Position numbers and translations under genes: made by a program. Below the pieces are notes generated by a model. That model did no database searches and was not told where the DNA came from. It worked only from the letters and a program-made list of their open reading frames with translations. Below, piece by piece: positions 25,896-34,494 of a stretch of DNA of 64,000 bases (the first letter of the stretch is position 1; the number at the start of each line of letters is the position of its first letter). The stretch lies in IMG/VR virus record IMGVR_UViG_3300032116_000004, positions 1-64,000 of that record, one strand, 5' to 3'. Source of the DNA: a virus.

Positions 25896-26551
25896 TCACT
25901 GCTGACAGACCTTATTCCGAACAGGAACTTGCAGTGGCCGAACGTGTGCGCGAGTTCACGATGACCAGCGGAAAATTCGTGATTTTTACCCAGCGCCTGA
26001 TACAAGATCTCAATCAACGAGACATACCCGGAGCGGTGGTTGAATGTGGCGTCTGGCGCGGAGGTCAGATCATGGCCGCTGCCATGGTAGACGATCATGA
26101 AAGAGATTATTGGCTCTATGATACATTTGAAGGTATGCAAGGAGTGTCTGAATATGATTATAGAGAAGGCAAACATGCCACTGAAAGTTTAAAATGGCGC
26201 AAAGGTGGACACGAAGGCCGCAACTGGTGCAGAGCCGATCTAGATGATGTGCAGAACAATGTATGGTCGGTATTGCCCCCGCATAGGACACATTTCATCA
26301 AGGGAGATGTAAGCCAAACTTTGACATCATCGGATCTACCGGATCAGATAGCATTTTTGAGATTGGACACAGATTTTTATCTCAGCACAAAGATTGAGTT
26401 AGAAGTGTTATATCCTCGACTGGTCAGTGGTGGGTATCTCGTGATTGATGACTATCACAGTTGGGATGGCGCTAAAAAAGCCGTGGATGAATATTTTGGT
26501 CCCGACCAAGAATTCACCAAACAAAAATTTGTAGTGGTGCAGAAATCATGA
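25892..26551 (+). CDS. TylF/MycF-type O-methyltransferase
   Basis: A 219-residue protein with the signature layout of sugar O-methyltransferases of the macrocin (TylF) family: VVECGVWRGGQIMAAA (motif I), WLYDTFEGM, and LRLDTDFYLSTKIELEVLYPRLVSGGYLVIDDY (positions 26356-26454). The Asp residues of the last segment bind Mg2+ in this family. Likely methylates a sugar hydroxyl on a glycan made by the neighbouring glycosyltransferases; acceptor inferred from context only. Confidence 0.85.
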   Translation: MITADRPYSEQELAVAERVREFTMTSGKFVIFTQRLIQDLNQRDIPGAVVECGVWRGGQIMAAAMVDDHERDYWLYDTFEGMQGVSEYDYREGKHATESLKWRKGGHEGRNWCRADLDDVQNNVWSVLPPHRTHFIKGDVSQTLTSSDLPDQIAFLRLDTDFYLSTKIELEVLYPRLVSGGYLVIDDYHSWDGAKKAVDEYFGPDQEFTKQKFVVVQKS

Positions 26552-27357
26552 ATCCCACTTGGACATGCTTTACCAGTTTTAATCGCAGGCTATACGACAT
26601 CATCGCCGAGGAGATGCTGGCTTCATGGTTGCATCACTGGCCCCAAGATGCAAAAATGGTAGTGTATCTTGAAGACGATATCGATTTGCCCACGGATCCT
26701 CGACTTGAGATCAGAGACTGGCAGACCTGTTGCGGTCAAAACTTTGATCATATCGCGCAGAACTCAACCACACTGATGCCTCATTGGGGCAGTCAGCATA
26801 CTCAACGCTATACCAAAAAAGGACTGGCCTGGGTCCATATGATGAATCACAGTCACGATCGGATATGCTGGTTAGATGCAGATAGTTTTACCATGCGTCC
26901 TTTTGAATCGCAACATCTGGATCGTGCGTTGGAAGATCACTGTGTGGCACTGTTTGATGTGAGTCGGCCCGTGGATGATCGATTGGTCGTTACCGCAGAA
27001 AGTGGCTTCGTGTTGATCGACACTGCACATGCTGATTTTTCCAAATTCCGAGATGAATATTCGCGCTATTATCTTGAGCCTTGCATGCCTGAATCAGCAT
27101 GGATGTTTTGGGACGGAGAGATATGCATGCATGCGGCATTGACCGTGGATCATGTCAATCTTCGATCTCAATGCCATAGGAAAAAAAGCACACCCATACA
27201 TGGTCATTGGTTGGGAGAATGGTTCCGTCATATGAAAACCAAGAGAAAAAAACACTGGCCTCTTTCGGCCTATAGAGAATTATGGCTCAATGGTCATGAA
27301 TTATCATCGGATGATATCAAGCCATTTTATCAACAAGGAAACAGCGATGCATCTTGA
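26548..27357 (+). CDS. Glycosyltransferase-like protein (DxD type)
   Basis: A 269-residue GT-A-like protein. AKMVVYLEDDID near residue 30 and RICWLDADSFTMRPF near residue 108 (DAD as the metal-binding DxD) are the key segments. It shares overall layout with the minus-strand gene ending at 31959 and the gene at 33627. It overlaps the previous gene by four bases. Confidence 0.68.
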   Translation: MNPTWTCFTSFNRRLYDIIAEEMLASWLHHWPQDAKMVVYLEDDIDLPTDPRLEIRDWQTCCGQNFDHIAQNSTTLMPHWGSQHTQRYTKKGLAWVHMMNHSHDRICWLDADSFTMRPFESQHLDRALEDHCVALFDVSRPVDDRLVVTAESGFVLIDTAHADFSKFRDEYSRYYLEPCMPESAWMFWDGEICMHAALTVDHVNLRSQCHRKKSTPIHGHWLGEWFRHMKTKRKKHWPLSAYRELWLNGHELSSDDIKPFYQQGNSDAS

Positions 27358-28081
27358 TGTAACACAGACCATAACCAAAGACGATCTCCTACAGGATCCT
27401 TGCCCGTATTTTTGCATCCATGATGCTCTACCGCAGACATTGTATGATCAGTTGATAGCAGAGTATCCTGAAGCACACATGATGCAGGATGGCAAGACAC
27501 ATTTCCAGGCACGCCGTTATCGTCAGCATGAATTCGTTCCAGGAACTGTGTCTCCATTGTGGCAAGAATTTGTGGCCTATCACAACAGTGTGTCTTTCAA
27601 AAATCGTGTGTTGGATCTTTTTGAACCAGCCCTGGAAAAGTATTATCCAGAGTTTGCCCAAGATCTACGTGATGCAGGAGTATCAGAACGGCATGATGGT
27701 CGCGCTGGCACAGTGCAGATGGAAGTGCAGTTCGTTCTTAACGGTCAGCAAGATACCACAGTGAGGACCACGCATTTGGACAACAGCCGAGAACTGTTTG
27801 CTGGCCTGTTGTATATGCGCAAACCCGAAGACACCAGCGTGGGCGGCGACATCCAGGTGTTCCGCAAACTGGTGCCCGCTCCAGAATACACTGGCATCAG
27901 AGAAGTCAATCCGGATCATGTGGCAGCAGCCGGAACAGTTCCGTATCGTGCCAATACCATGATACTGTTTCTCAACACAGCAGATACCATCCACGGCGTG
28001 ACCCCGCGTATAGGTGCCAACTGTTTGCGCAGATACATCAACATAGACGCACATCAAGATAGGAAATTATTCCGAGTATGA
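27347..28081 (+). CDS. 2OG-Fe(II) oxygenase
   Basis: A 244-residue protein with a full set of predicted iron and 2-oxoglutarate ligands: HLD in TTHLDNSRELFAGLLYM (HxD), and IHGVTPRIGANCLRRYINID (distal His and Arg). The HDALPQTLYDQLIAEYPE start and the MILFLNTADTIHGVTP segment are typical of small phage and bacterial hydroxylases. The start at 27347 avoids a long overlap; GGAAACAG lies upstream. It may hydroxylate a sugar, nucleobase or protein; context favours the glycan pathway. Confidence 0.8.
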   Translation: MHLDVTQTITKDDLLQDPCPYFCIHDALPQTLYDQLIAEYPEAHMMQDGKTHFQARRYRQHEFVPGTVSPLWQEFVAYHNSVSFKNRVLDLFEPALEKYYPEFAQDLRDAGVSERHDGRAGTVQMEVQFVLNGQQDTTVRTTHLDNSRELFAGLLYMRKPEDTSVGGDIQVFRKLVPAPEYTGIREVNPDHVAAAGTVPYRANTMILFLNTADTIHGVTPRIGANCLRRYINIDAHQDRKLFRV

Positions 28082-28638
28082 CTATAATCAATCAAAGTTA
28101 TCAACAACAGATACAGGCCATGCATGAAAAAGGCAAGTTCAACAACGGTGCCAAGCAATTCAAATTGGTCAGACCATTTATCGAACAATATCAACCCCGC
28201 GATCTCATTGATTTTGGTTGCGGCAAAGGTGCGCTGATCGCTACCATCAAAGAGAATTTTCCTGCCATAGAAGTGTTTGGATACGATCCAGGCAATCCAG
28301 ATTTCGCTGTCATGCCCACGCGGACTTTCGACACTATCATATCCACTGATGCCATCGAACATATCGAACCCGAGCACTTGGCTCAGAGCCTGGCAGTGAT
28401 GAGCGACAAGATGCAACGCTGTGGATTTTTCCGCATAGCCTGCCATCCTGCTAAAAAACTATTACCCGATGGGCGTAACTGCCATCTTATCGTAAAAGAG
28501 CCGGACTGGTGGCGAGAGCAGATACTTAAAAACATGCAGGTCAATATCGTATGGGAACGAGTAGAACCTTTCGATAGACGAGAAAAAAATCCCATACTGT
28601 TTGGCAGCAAATATGATGTGATATTGGAAAAACGATGA
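28078..28638 (+). CDS. SAM-dependent methyltransferase
   Basis: A 186-residue compact class I methyltransferase: LIDFGCGKGALIATIKE (motif I), VFGYDPGNPDF (motif II), and FDTIISTDAIEHIEPEHL (motif IV). It overlaps neighbours on both sides by four bases. Substrate unknown. Confidence 0.8.
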   Translation: MTIINQSYQQQIQAMHEKGKFNNGAKQFKLVRPFIEQYQPRDLIDFGCGKGALIATIKENFPAIEVFGYDPGNPDFAVMPTRTFDTIISTDAIEHIEPEHLAQSLAVMSDKMQRCGFFRIACHPAKKLLPDGRNCHLIVKEPDWWREQILKNMQVNIVWERVEPFDRREKNPILFGSKYDVILEKR

Positions 28639-29402
28639 AGAAAATAGTTTTGATAACCGGGGGATTCGATCCCATACATTCTGGGCACCTTGCTTACATC
28701 CAAGCAGCCAAGGCACTGGGAGACATCCTAGTGATAGGTGCCAACTCCGATGCATGGTTGCGACAAAAGAAAGGGCGTGCATTCATGCCTCTGCGCGAAC
28801 GCACTGCCATATTACGGGCTATCGCTGGTGTGGACTACGTGATAGATTTTGATGATTCAGACGGAACTGCAAAAAATGCCATCAGGATGTGTCGGCAGAG
28901 TTATCCGCAGGATGAGATTATTTTCGCCAACGGCGGTGATAGGACTGACTACAACTGTCCTGAGATGGATGTGGCCGATGACAATGTGAAGTTTGTGTTT
29001 GGCATAGGTGGATTCAACAAAGCCAATTCTTCGTCCTGGATACTGGAAGAATGGAAAGCGCCTCAGACACGACGTCCATGGGGTTATTATCGCGTGTTGC
29101 ATGAAACACCGGGAGTGAAAGTCAAAGAACTCACAGTAGAGCCAGGAGCCGCTCTCAGCATGCAACGTCATCAAGATCGCGCAGAATTCTGGTTGGTAGC
29201 ATCGGGCGAAGCCACGGTCTACACAGTGGATTCAACTACCACGGACACTGAACTACAGGGCCGTTATCAGCGTCATCAGTATCTACATATCAGCACACAT
29301 GAATGGCATCAGTTGGTCAACGAAGATCCTAACCCGCTCAAGATAGTGGAGATACAGTATGGTGATCGTTGTGAAGAAGAGGACATAGAAAGACAGTTAT
29401 GA
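28635..29402 (+). CDS. Cytidylyltransferase-cupin fusion (sugar-nucleotide enzyme)
   Basis: A 255-residue two-domain protein. Residues 1-135 are a TagD/RfaE-type nucleotidyltransferase with DPIHSGHLAYI (HxGH) and the PLRERTAILRAI segment; the ISSTR-like end is replaced by NSSSWI. Residues 145-250 form a cupin like the C-terminal domain of type II mannose-6-phosphate isomerase/GDP-mannose pyrophosphorylase: RPWGYYRVL, VEPGAALSMQRHQDRAEFW and GDRCEEEDIER. Fusing a cytidylyltransferase to this cupin is unusual; it suggests activation of a sugar or polyol phosphate with coupled isomerisation. Confidence 0.82.
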   Translation: MKKIVLITGGFDPIHSGHLAYIQAAKALGDILVIGANSDAWLRQKKGRAFMPLRERTAILRAIAGVDYVIDFDDSDGTAKNAIRMCRQSYPQDEIIFANGGDRTDYNCPEMDVADDNVKFVFGIGGFNKANSSSWILEEWKAPQTRRPWGYYRVLHETPGVKVKELTVEPGAALSMQRHQDRAEFWLVASGEATVYTVDSTTTDTELQGRYQRHQYLHISTHEWHQLVNEDPNPLKIVEIQYGDRCEEEDIERQL

Positions 29403-31063
29403 CTACCAATGTTTACATAGGCTGGGACAGCCGAGAACCCATAGCCGCCGATGTGTGCGAATACAGCATACAGCAAAACGCATCCGAGCCTGTGACGATC
29501 CATATGCTCAAACAAGATGATCTGAGAGAGAATCTGCTTTACACCAGACCCAGAGACGTGCAGGCCAGCACGGAATTCACCTTCACGAGATTTTTAGTTC
29601 CGCGTCTCAATGACTATAAAGGCTGGGCTATATTTTGTGACTGTGATTTCCTCTGGTTGGGAGACATACAAGAACTCATAGCACAGGCTGACCCACGATA
29701 TGCCGTGATGTTGGTCAAACATGACTATCGCCCACAAAACACTGTCAAGATGGATGGCCAGCGACAAGAGTATTACCCTCGCAAGAATTGGTCCAGCATG
29801 ATATTGTTCAACTGCGGACATAAATCAAACGAATGGCTCACGCCCTATCATATCAACAATGCCACCGGACAGGAACTACACAGATTCTCTTGGCTCAAAG
29901 AAGAAGAAATTGGCGAACTCAGACCCGAGTGGAACTGGTTGGTAGGATGGTATCATCAGCCATGGGATGGCACACCCAAAGCTCTGCATTACACCGAAGG
30001 CGGCCCCTGGTTTGACAACTACAGCCATTGTGCTTACAGCGATGTATGGAAAGAATATCAATGTGATCTGCGTGCCAAACAAGTGGATCACAGCACCAAA
30101 GAGATCGATAATCTTGATTACCCCCAGGAACTACGGCAGTTACTCAAGGATGTGGTCTGGTCTATCCAAGACAGCAAAAATCTCTACGGTTACAACCAAC
30201 ACGGTTATGATGATGTGTGCCAGCGTATCCAGAGATATGCCTGTGATCCAGAACAAAAGCAATTAATAGGAATAAGTGAAATGGAAGACGTCAGCCGCAA
30301 GGCCAAAGAAAAAGGTATCAAGTATGATGGCATAGTGCATAGTTTTGTCACCGGTGCCATGGGACGCATCAGTCCCTGGGTAGATGTGGAGCACAGCGAC
30401 AACCCTATCGCTCTGCGCAGTATCACCAAGAAAAAAATAATGCAACGATGCGAACAACAGGGCCGAGACTACTACTATATCGACACAGGATATTTTGGTA
30501 ACGGAAAACTCAAAGACTATCACAGAGTGACCAAGAATGCCATGCAATGGTTAGGTCCCATCCAAGATCGGCCTAGTGATAGATTAGACCGCACCAGAGT
30601 CCGACCCTATCGTCACACACCAGGCAGTAAGATCTTGATCTGTCCGCCCAGCGAGAAAGCTATGAAATATTGGAATCTGGATCTAGATTGCTGGATGGAA
30701 AAGACCATAACCACGATCAAAGAATACACTGATCGAGAGATTGAAGTGCGTCTCAAACAGCCTCGCAGTGTGAGAGCCAGCGTGGATACCATGCAGGATG
30801 CACTCAACCGAGATGTGCATTGTGTGGTCACTTTCAATTCTATCGCCGCGGTGGAAAGTTTGATCTATGGCAAACCAGTGTTTACCATGGGGCCCAATGC
30901 CGCACAGCCATTGTCCAACAAAGATCTATCCACTATAGAAACACCGTTCATGCCGGACACTGATCAGGTCTATGCCCTTTTGCGCTGTCTAGCCTACCAT
31001 CAGTTCACAGTGGAAGAGATGCGCTCAGGCTATGCCTGGGCCGTGATAAACGGACAAGAATGA
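29399..31063 (+). CDS. Two-domain glycosyltransferase (GT-A-like plus capsule-synthesis-like)
   Basis: A 554-residue protein. Residues 1-240 are GT8-like with IFCDCDFLWLGDI (DCD as DxD, near residue 80). Residues 270-554 resemble GT-B capsule-polysaccharide transferases: KILICPPSEKAMKYW, VRLKQPRSVRAS and VVTFNSIAAVESLIYGKPVFTMG. The last part is repeated in form in the next gene and in the one at 32812. Two transferase domains in one chain suggest successive sugar additions. Confidence 0.7.
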   Translation: MTTNVYIGWDSREPIAADVCEYSIQQNASEPVTIHMLKQDDLRENLLYTRPRDVQASTEFTFTRFLVPRLNDYKGWAIFCDCDFLWLGDIQELIAQADPRYAVMLVKHDYRPQNTVKMDGQRQEYYPRKNWSSMILFNCGHKSNEWLTPYHINNATGQELHRFSWLKEEEIGELRPEWNWLVGWYHQPWDGTPKALHYTEGGPWFDNYSHCAYSDVWKEYQCDLRAKQVDHSTKEIDNLDYPQELRQLLKDVVWSIQDSKNLYGYNQHGYDDVCQRIQRYACDPEQKQLIGISEMEDVSRKAKEKGIKYDGIVHSFVTGAMGRISPWVDVEHSDNPIALRSITKKKIMQRCEQQGRDYYYIDTGYFGNGKLKDYHRVTKNAMQWLGPIQDRPSDRLDRTRVRPYRHTPGSKILICPPSEKAMKYWNLDLDCWMEKTITTIKEYTDREIEVRLKQPRSVRASVDTMQDALNRDVHCVVTFNSIAAVESLIYGKPVFTMGPNAAQPLSNKDLSTIETPFMPDTDQVYALLRCLAYHQFTVEEMRSGYAWAVINGQE

Positions 31064-32013
31064 AAATAGCTGTATACCTCTCTGGTGTTCCTAGGAAATC
31101 TAAAAACGAATTCAAGCGCGATATCTTGACTAGATTTGCCCATGGTGCCAAGTTGGCCGGAGATGAAGTATATCTAGTGACCCAAGACGAACCTGTAGAA
31201 TGTGATGTGGCAGTGCTCCAAGGCTGGATAGGAATGAAAACCGGCGCACACCTCGAAGTGCGCCGTCGGGTGATCAAACAACAACGGCGAAGCAATGGAC
31301 ATACTTTGGCCATGGACAGCAATCTGTTTGGTTTCTTGGAACCTGCAGATTTCAATCGTTATCTGCGTTATAGCCTAGACGACGTGTTTCCTGACACTGG
31401 TTATTATTTTGATCGCGACCCGGATCTACAACGCTGGCAACGAATCAAAGCCCATTATGGTTTCGCCGAGCGCGGATGGAGCAACAACGGTCGCAATATC
31501 TTGGTCGCACTGCAACGCAATGGCGGTTGGAGCATGGGCGACGTTCCGGTGCAACAGTGGTTGGATACCTTGTTGCCTCAGATACGCCAGCACACTGATC
31601 GACCCATTGTGATCAGACCTCACCCAGGAAATCTAGCCATAGTGCCTACCATACAACTACCATCTGTGGCCCAGGTTGCCTGGAGCACACAACAAGACAT
31701 CAGAGAAGATCTCAATCAAACCTGGGCCACAGTGACCTACAATTCCAGTCCAGGTGTGGCCAGCATACTGTGGGGAGTTCCTGCATTTGTCACAGATCCT
31801 CGACCTGCCAAAAGCCAAGCCTGGCCCTGGGCCAGCAACAACATAGCAGAGATCGAATCACCACGCCGTGGTGATCGACAAGAGTTTTATACTAAACTAG
31901 CACAATGCCATTGGAGCTCGGAAGAGATCTCCAGCGGTGAAGCCTGGCGATTCATGCGTCAGCGCCTGCCAAAGATTCCTTGCCAATACCCCACACTGCT
32001 GTTCAATCCTTGA
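31060..32013 (+). CDS. GT-B capsule-synthesis-like glycosyltransferase
   Basis: A 317-residue protein with the same C-terminal layout as its neighbour: NILVALQRNGGWSMG, IVIRPHPGN, VTYNSSPGVASILWGVPAFVTDP, and a final CHWSSEEISSGEAWRFMR segment. These correspond to the nucleotide-sugar-binding half of KpsC/KpsS-like transferases. It overlaps the preceding gene by four bases and converges on the next with a 55-base overlap. Confidence 0.68.
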   Translation: MKIAVYLSGVPRKSKNEFKRDILTRFAHGAKLAGDEVYLVTQDEPVECDVAVLQGWIGMKTGAHLEVRRRVIKQQRRSNGHTLAMDSNLFGFLEPADFNRYLRYSLDDVFPDTGYYFDRDPDLQRWQRIKAHYGFAERGWSNNGRNILVALQRNGGWSMGDVPVQQWLDTLLPQIRQHTDRPIVIRPHPGNLAIVPTIQLPSVAQVAWSTQQDIREDLNQTWATVTYNSSPGVASILWGVPAFVTDPRPAKSQAWPWASNNIAEIESPRRGDRQEFYTKLAQCHWSSEEISSGEAWRFMRQRLPKIPCQYPTLLFNP

Positions 32014-32798
32014 TTGCGATCATAATCATCGGGTAGGCTATGTCCCAAGGCCTTGCGTTTAGAGCCTTTCATGTGATCCATGTATAGGCCCAAGCGACTG
32101 GCGATAAAAGGATGCCCTGGGCCTTTGCCCGGCAGTTCGGGACTGAGATTGTGGAAAGAGGTCTGTCGTTGCGTCTGGAAGTCTTTGCGGATCACGTCAA
32201 ATACAAAACTGTCATGATATTCGCGCAGGCGGAAAAGATCTCCTGTGACATAAAGATCATGCCAACGGTCCATGAAACTGAGCAAATCGGGATGGCGCCG
32301 ATTATAGGCCACCCATCCGCATTCGCTGTGATATTTTTCCCTGCGTCCCAGATAACAGGCCATTGCTGAATCTTCGCATATGGTGCTCAAGAAATTTTCC
32401 GGAACGTCCTGGAAAGTCACTGTGTCTGCATCTAACCATATCACCCAGTCGCTGTCTAGAGTGCGGCAAGCATGGATCACAGCAAAGACCTTGTGGCTGA
32501 ATCTCACTGCATCCCACTTGAAAGCATTGTCTTTGAACGGTACTCCGGTGTCTTTGGCCACCAACCCATTGGCCATGGGATCGTTGCCCCAGCGATTTTT
32601 GAAATTTACCAAATCTGGTGACTGTGCCAACAGATCCAGGATCTTCACACGATCGCTGGGCGATCTGGGCTGGCAATTTTCTGCATATACTATCAGTTCC
32701 ACATCTCCGGGCCAATGGCGATCAAAAGCGTCGATCATGCGCTGGCCATATTGTTTGAGACCCGGGGCATGGAACGTGGTAATTACTGTGTATTTCAT
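31959..32798 (-). CDS. Glycosyltransferase-like protein (DxD type), minus strand
   Basis: A 279-residue GT-A-like protein: YTVITTFHAPGLKQYGQRMIDAF at the N-terminus and WVIWLDADTVTFQDVP (DAD) near residue 105. It is the only gene of the island on the minus strand. The ATG at 32798 is chosen because CTAAATA ends exactly seven bases before it, matching other leaderless-type starts; a longer form would run into the divergent neighbour's start. Similar in form to the gene at 26548. Confidence 0.72.
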   Translation of the reverse strand: MKYTVITTFHAPGLKQYGQRMIDAFDRHWPGDVELIVYAENCQPRSPSDRVKILDLLAQSPDLVNFKNRWGNDPMANGLVAKDTGVPFKDNAFKWDAVRFSHKVFAVIHACRTLDSDWVIWLDADTVTFQDVPENFLSTICEDSAMACYLGRREKYHSECGWVAYNRRHPDLLSFMDRWHDLYVTGDLFRLREYHDSFVFDVIRKDFQTQRQTSFHNLSPELPGKGPGHPFIASRLGLYMDHMKGSKRKALGHSLPDDYDRNQGLNSSVGYWQGIFGRR

Positions 32799-32805
32799 CG
32801 CAGGA

Positions 32806-32812
32806 TATTTAG
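32806..32812 (-). promoter_or_regulatory. Late-promoter-like CTAAATA box, minus strand, leaderless type
   Basis: On the minus strand CTAAATA ends seven bases before the ATG at 32798. It overlaps the first base of the divergent GTG start at 32812. Confidence 0.58.
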
Positions 32813-33660
32813 TGATCAAGACCATCGCCTATTTTCCATCTCAGTGCGCTCTCAACAGCAAAGAAGTGTTGGGAGCCTTTTTGGATCGATGTTCTCAACA
32901 GGGATGGCAACGTAGAGAAAATTCTCTAGATGCGGATGTAGCGGTGATCTGGTCGGTGTTGTGGCACGGTCGCATGCAACCCAATCGTTCAGTGTATCAG
33001 CATTATAAAAATCTCGGCCGACCGGTGATAGTGATAGATGTGGGCGCACTGAAACGTGGGCACACATGGAAGATCGCTGTGGACAACATCACCGCACAGG
33101 GATACTATGGACACACCACGGATCTTGATTGGGATCGCCCTGCCAAATTGGGAGTTAAACTATATCCAGTGCGCTTGGGCCAACCACGATTGATCATAGC
33201 CGCGCAACACAAACAGAGTTTCCAGGTAGAATCATTGCCCAGCATGGAACACTGGATCAATCAACAAATCGCCTTGGCTCGTTCACACACAGACTTGCCC
33301 ATAGTCGTGAGACCACATCCCAGGAGTGCATTGGATCCAGGTCTTTTGCCTCGAGATGTGACCATAGAAATGCCTCGCCCTATAAAAAATACCTACGATG
33401 ATTTTGATATCAATTATGACTGCAGGGCCTTGATAAATTATAACAGTGGCTCGGGCATACAGGCCGCCCTGTCTGGTTGCCAAGTCATCGTGGATCCCAG
33501 CAGTTTGGCTGCTCCTATTCGTACCAAATACGAGGATCTAGACACGTTGGTAGATCACGACAGAGATCGATGGTTAGTTGAGATATGCCACACAGAATAC
33601 ACAGTTGATGAAATAAGACAAGGTTCATGGTTAAAAAGAATAAAAACCGCGCTGTCGTAG
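32812..33660 (+). CDS. GT-B capsule-synthesis-like glycosyltransferase
   Basis: A 282-residue protein, third member of the local GT-B group: IVVRPHPRS, then ALINYNSGSGIQAALSGCQVIVDPSS and the ending CHTEYTVDEIRQGSWLKRIK. The GTG at 32812 is inferred as start because it follows an AGGA and begins IKTIAYFPSQ, a natural first strand; an ORF extends further upstream but antiparallel to the minus-strand gene. Confidence 0.68.
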   Translation: MIKTIAYFPSQCALNSKEVLGAFLDRCSQQGWQRRENSLDADVAVIWSVLWHGRMQPNRSVYQHYKNLGRPVIVIDVGALKRGHTWKIAVDNITAQGYYGHTTDLDWDRPAKLGVKLYPVRLGQPRLIIAAQHKQSFQVESLPSMEHWINQQIALARSHTDLPIVVRPHPRSALDPGLLPRDVTIEMPRPIKNTYDDFDINYDCRALINYNSGSGIQAALSGCQVIVDPSSLAAPIRTKYEDLDTLVDHDRDRWLVEICHTEYTVDEIRQGSWLKRIKTALS

Positions 33661-34385
33661 AAACAGCGACATTGGAGCATATTGATTGCGCCTGCTTGAT
33701 ACACGACACCTTGTATCCATGGGACTATGTGGACAAACTCTACAATGCTCTTTGTCGCAATCTTTCTCTGCCGGTGAGAATGCATGTTTATACCGAAAGC
33801 AACAGAGTAGTGCCTGGTCACATGATACATCATGCCTTGGAAGAATGGCCTGGTGTGCGCGGCCCCAAACGATCGTGGTGGTACAAGATACAGTTATTCA
33901 ACCCACGGCATCATAGAGGACCCATGCTGTATTTGGATCTGGACACAGTGATCGTAGGCAATCTTGATTGGGTGTGGCGATTGCCCACGGATAGATTCTG
34001 GGCTGTGCAAGACTTCAAATATCTGTTCCGGCCCAGTAAAATAGCCATGAACTCCAGCATGATGTGGTTTGATCCTGCGAAGTTCGCGCACATTTATCAG
34101 CATTTTGATCCTGGGCAAATAGCACACAAACGCACGGCATGGCACGGTGATCAGGACTATCTACATGAGATACTGGGTCCTGGCCGAGAAAATTACTTTG
34201 AAAAAACCAGGGTGCAAAGTTGGCGCTGGCAACTCAAAGATGGAGGATTTGATTTTCGCACCCGTAAATATCTAGCCCCCGGCACTGGAACACACATACC
34301 AGATTCTACCAGTGTGTTGATTTTCCATGGCAGTCCCAAACCACACGAAGTGAAAGATGCTGTGATTGAACAGCACTGGTGCTAA
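33627..34385 (+). CDS. Glycosyltransferase (GT-A, DxD type)
   Basis: A 252-residue protein. SWWYKIQLFNPRHHRGPMLYLDLDTVIVGNLDWVW (positions 33873-33977) is the typical acceptor and DLD metal-binding region of GT8-like transferases; SSMMWFDPAK and the late HGSPKPHE segment complete the fold. It overlaps the previous gene by 34 bases and ends the accessory island. Confidence 0.78.
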   Translation: MVKKNKNRAVVETATLEHIDCACLIHDTLYPWDYVDKLYNALCRNLSLPVRMHVYTESNRVVPGHMIHHALEEWPGVRGPKRSWWYKIQLFNPRHHRGPMLYLDLDTVIVGNLDWVWRLPTDRFWAVQDFKYLFRPSKIAMNSSMMWFDPAKFAHIYQHFDPGQIAHKRTAWHGDQDYLHEILGPGRENYFEKTRVQSWRWQLKDGGFDFRTRKYLAPGTGTHIPDSTSVLIFHGSPKPHEVKDAVIEQHWC

Positions 34386-34388
34386 ATA
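34382..34388 (+). promoter_or_regulatory. Late-promoter-like CTAAATA box
   Basis: CTAAATA overlaps the stop of the last island gene, 106 bases before the next ATG (34495). A second copy on the opposite strand is at 34469-34475, and a hairpin (34393-34420) lies between. Confidence 0.5.
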
Positions 34389-34392
34389 CTAT

Positions 34393-34420
34393 GTGCGGTT
34401 CGGATACGGCTGTATCGCAC
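34393..34420 (+). other. Hairpin in the intergenic leader before the 34495 gene
   Basis: GATAC (34403-34407) pairs with GTATC (34412-34416) around a GGCT loop; after a six-base left bulge, GTGC (34393-34396) pairs with GCAC (34417-34420). No T run follows, so it is not a terminator; it may act in the leader of the downstream message. Confidence 0.45.
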
Positions 34421-34494
34421 GATAAAGATCCGGGTGCGCTAAGCCAAGCGATAGCCAGCCTAATGTCGTATTTAGATATTCAAAAGGAAAAATT

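Noticed and set aside
32380-32811. Upstream extension of the glycosyltransferase ending at 33660
   Set aside because: This part runs antiparallel through the minus-strand glycosyltransferase gene, and its translation looks like a shadow (no family pattern); GTG at 32812 with AGGA upstream is a better start.
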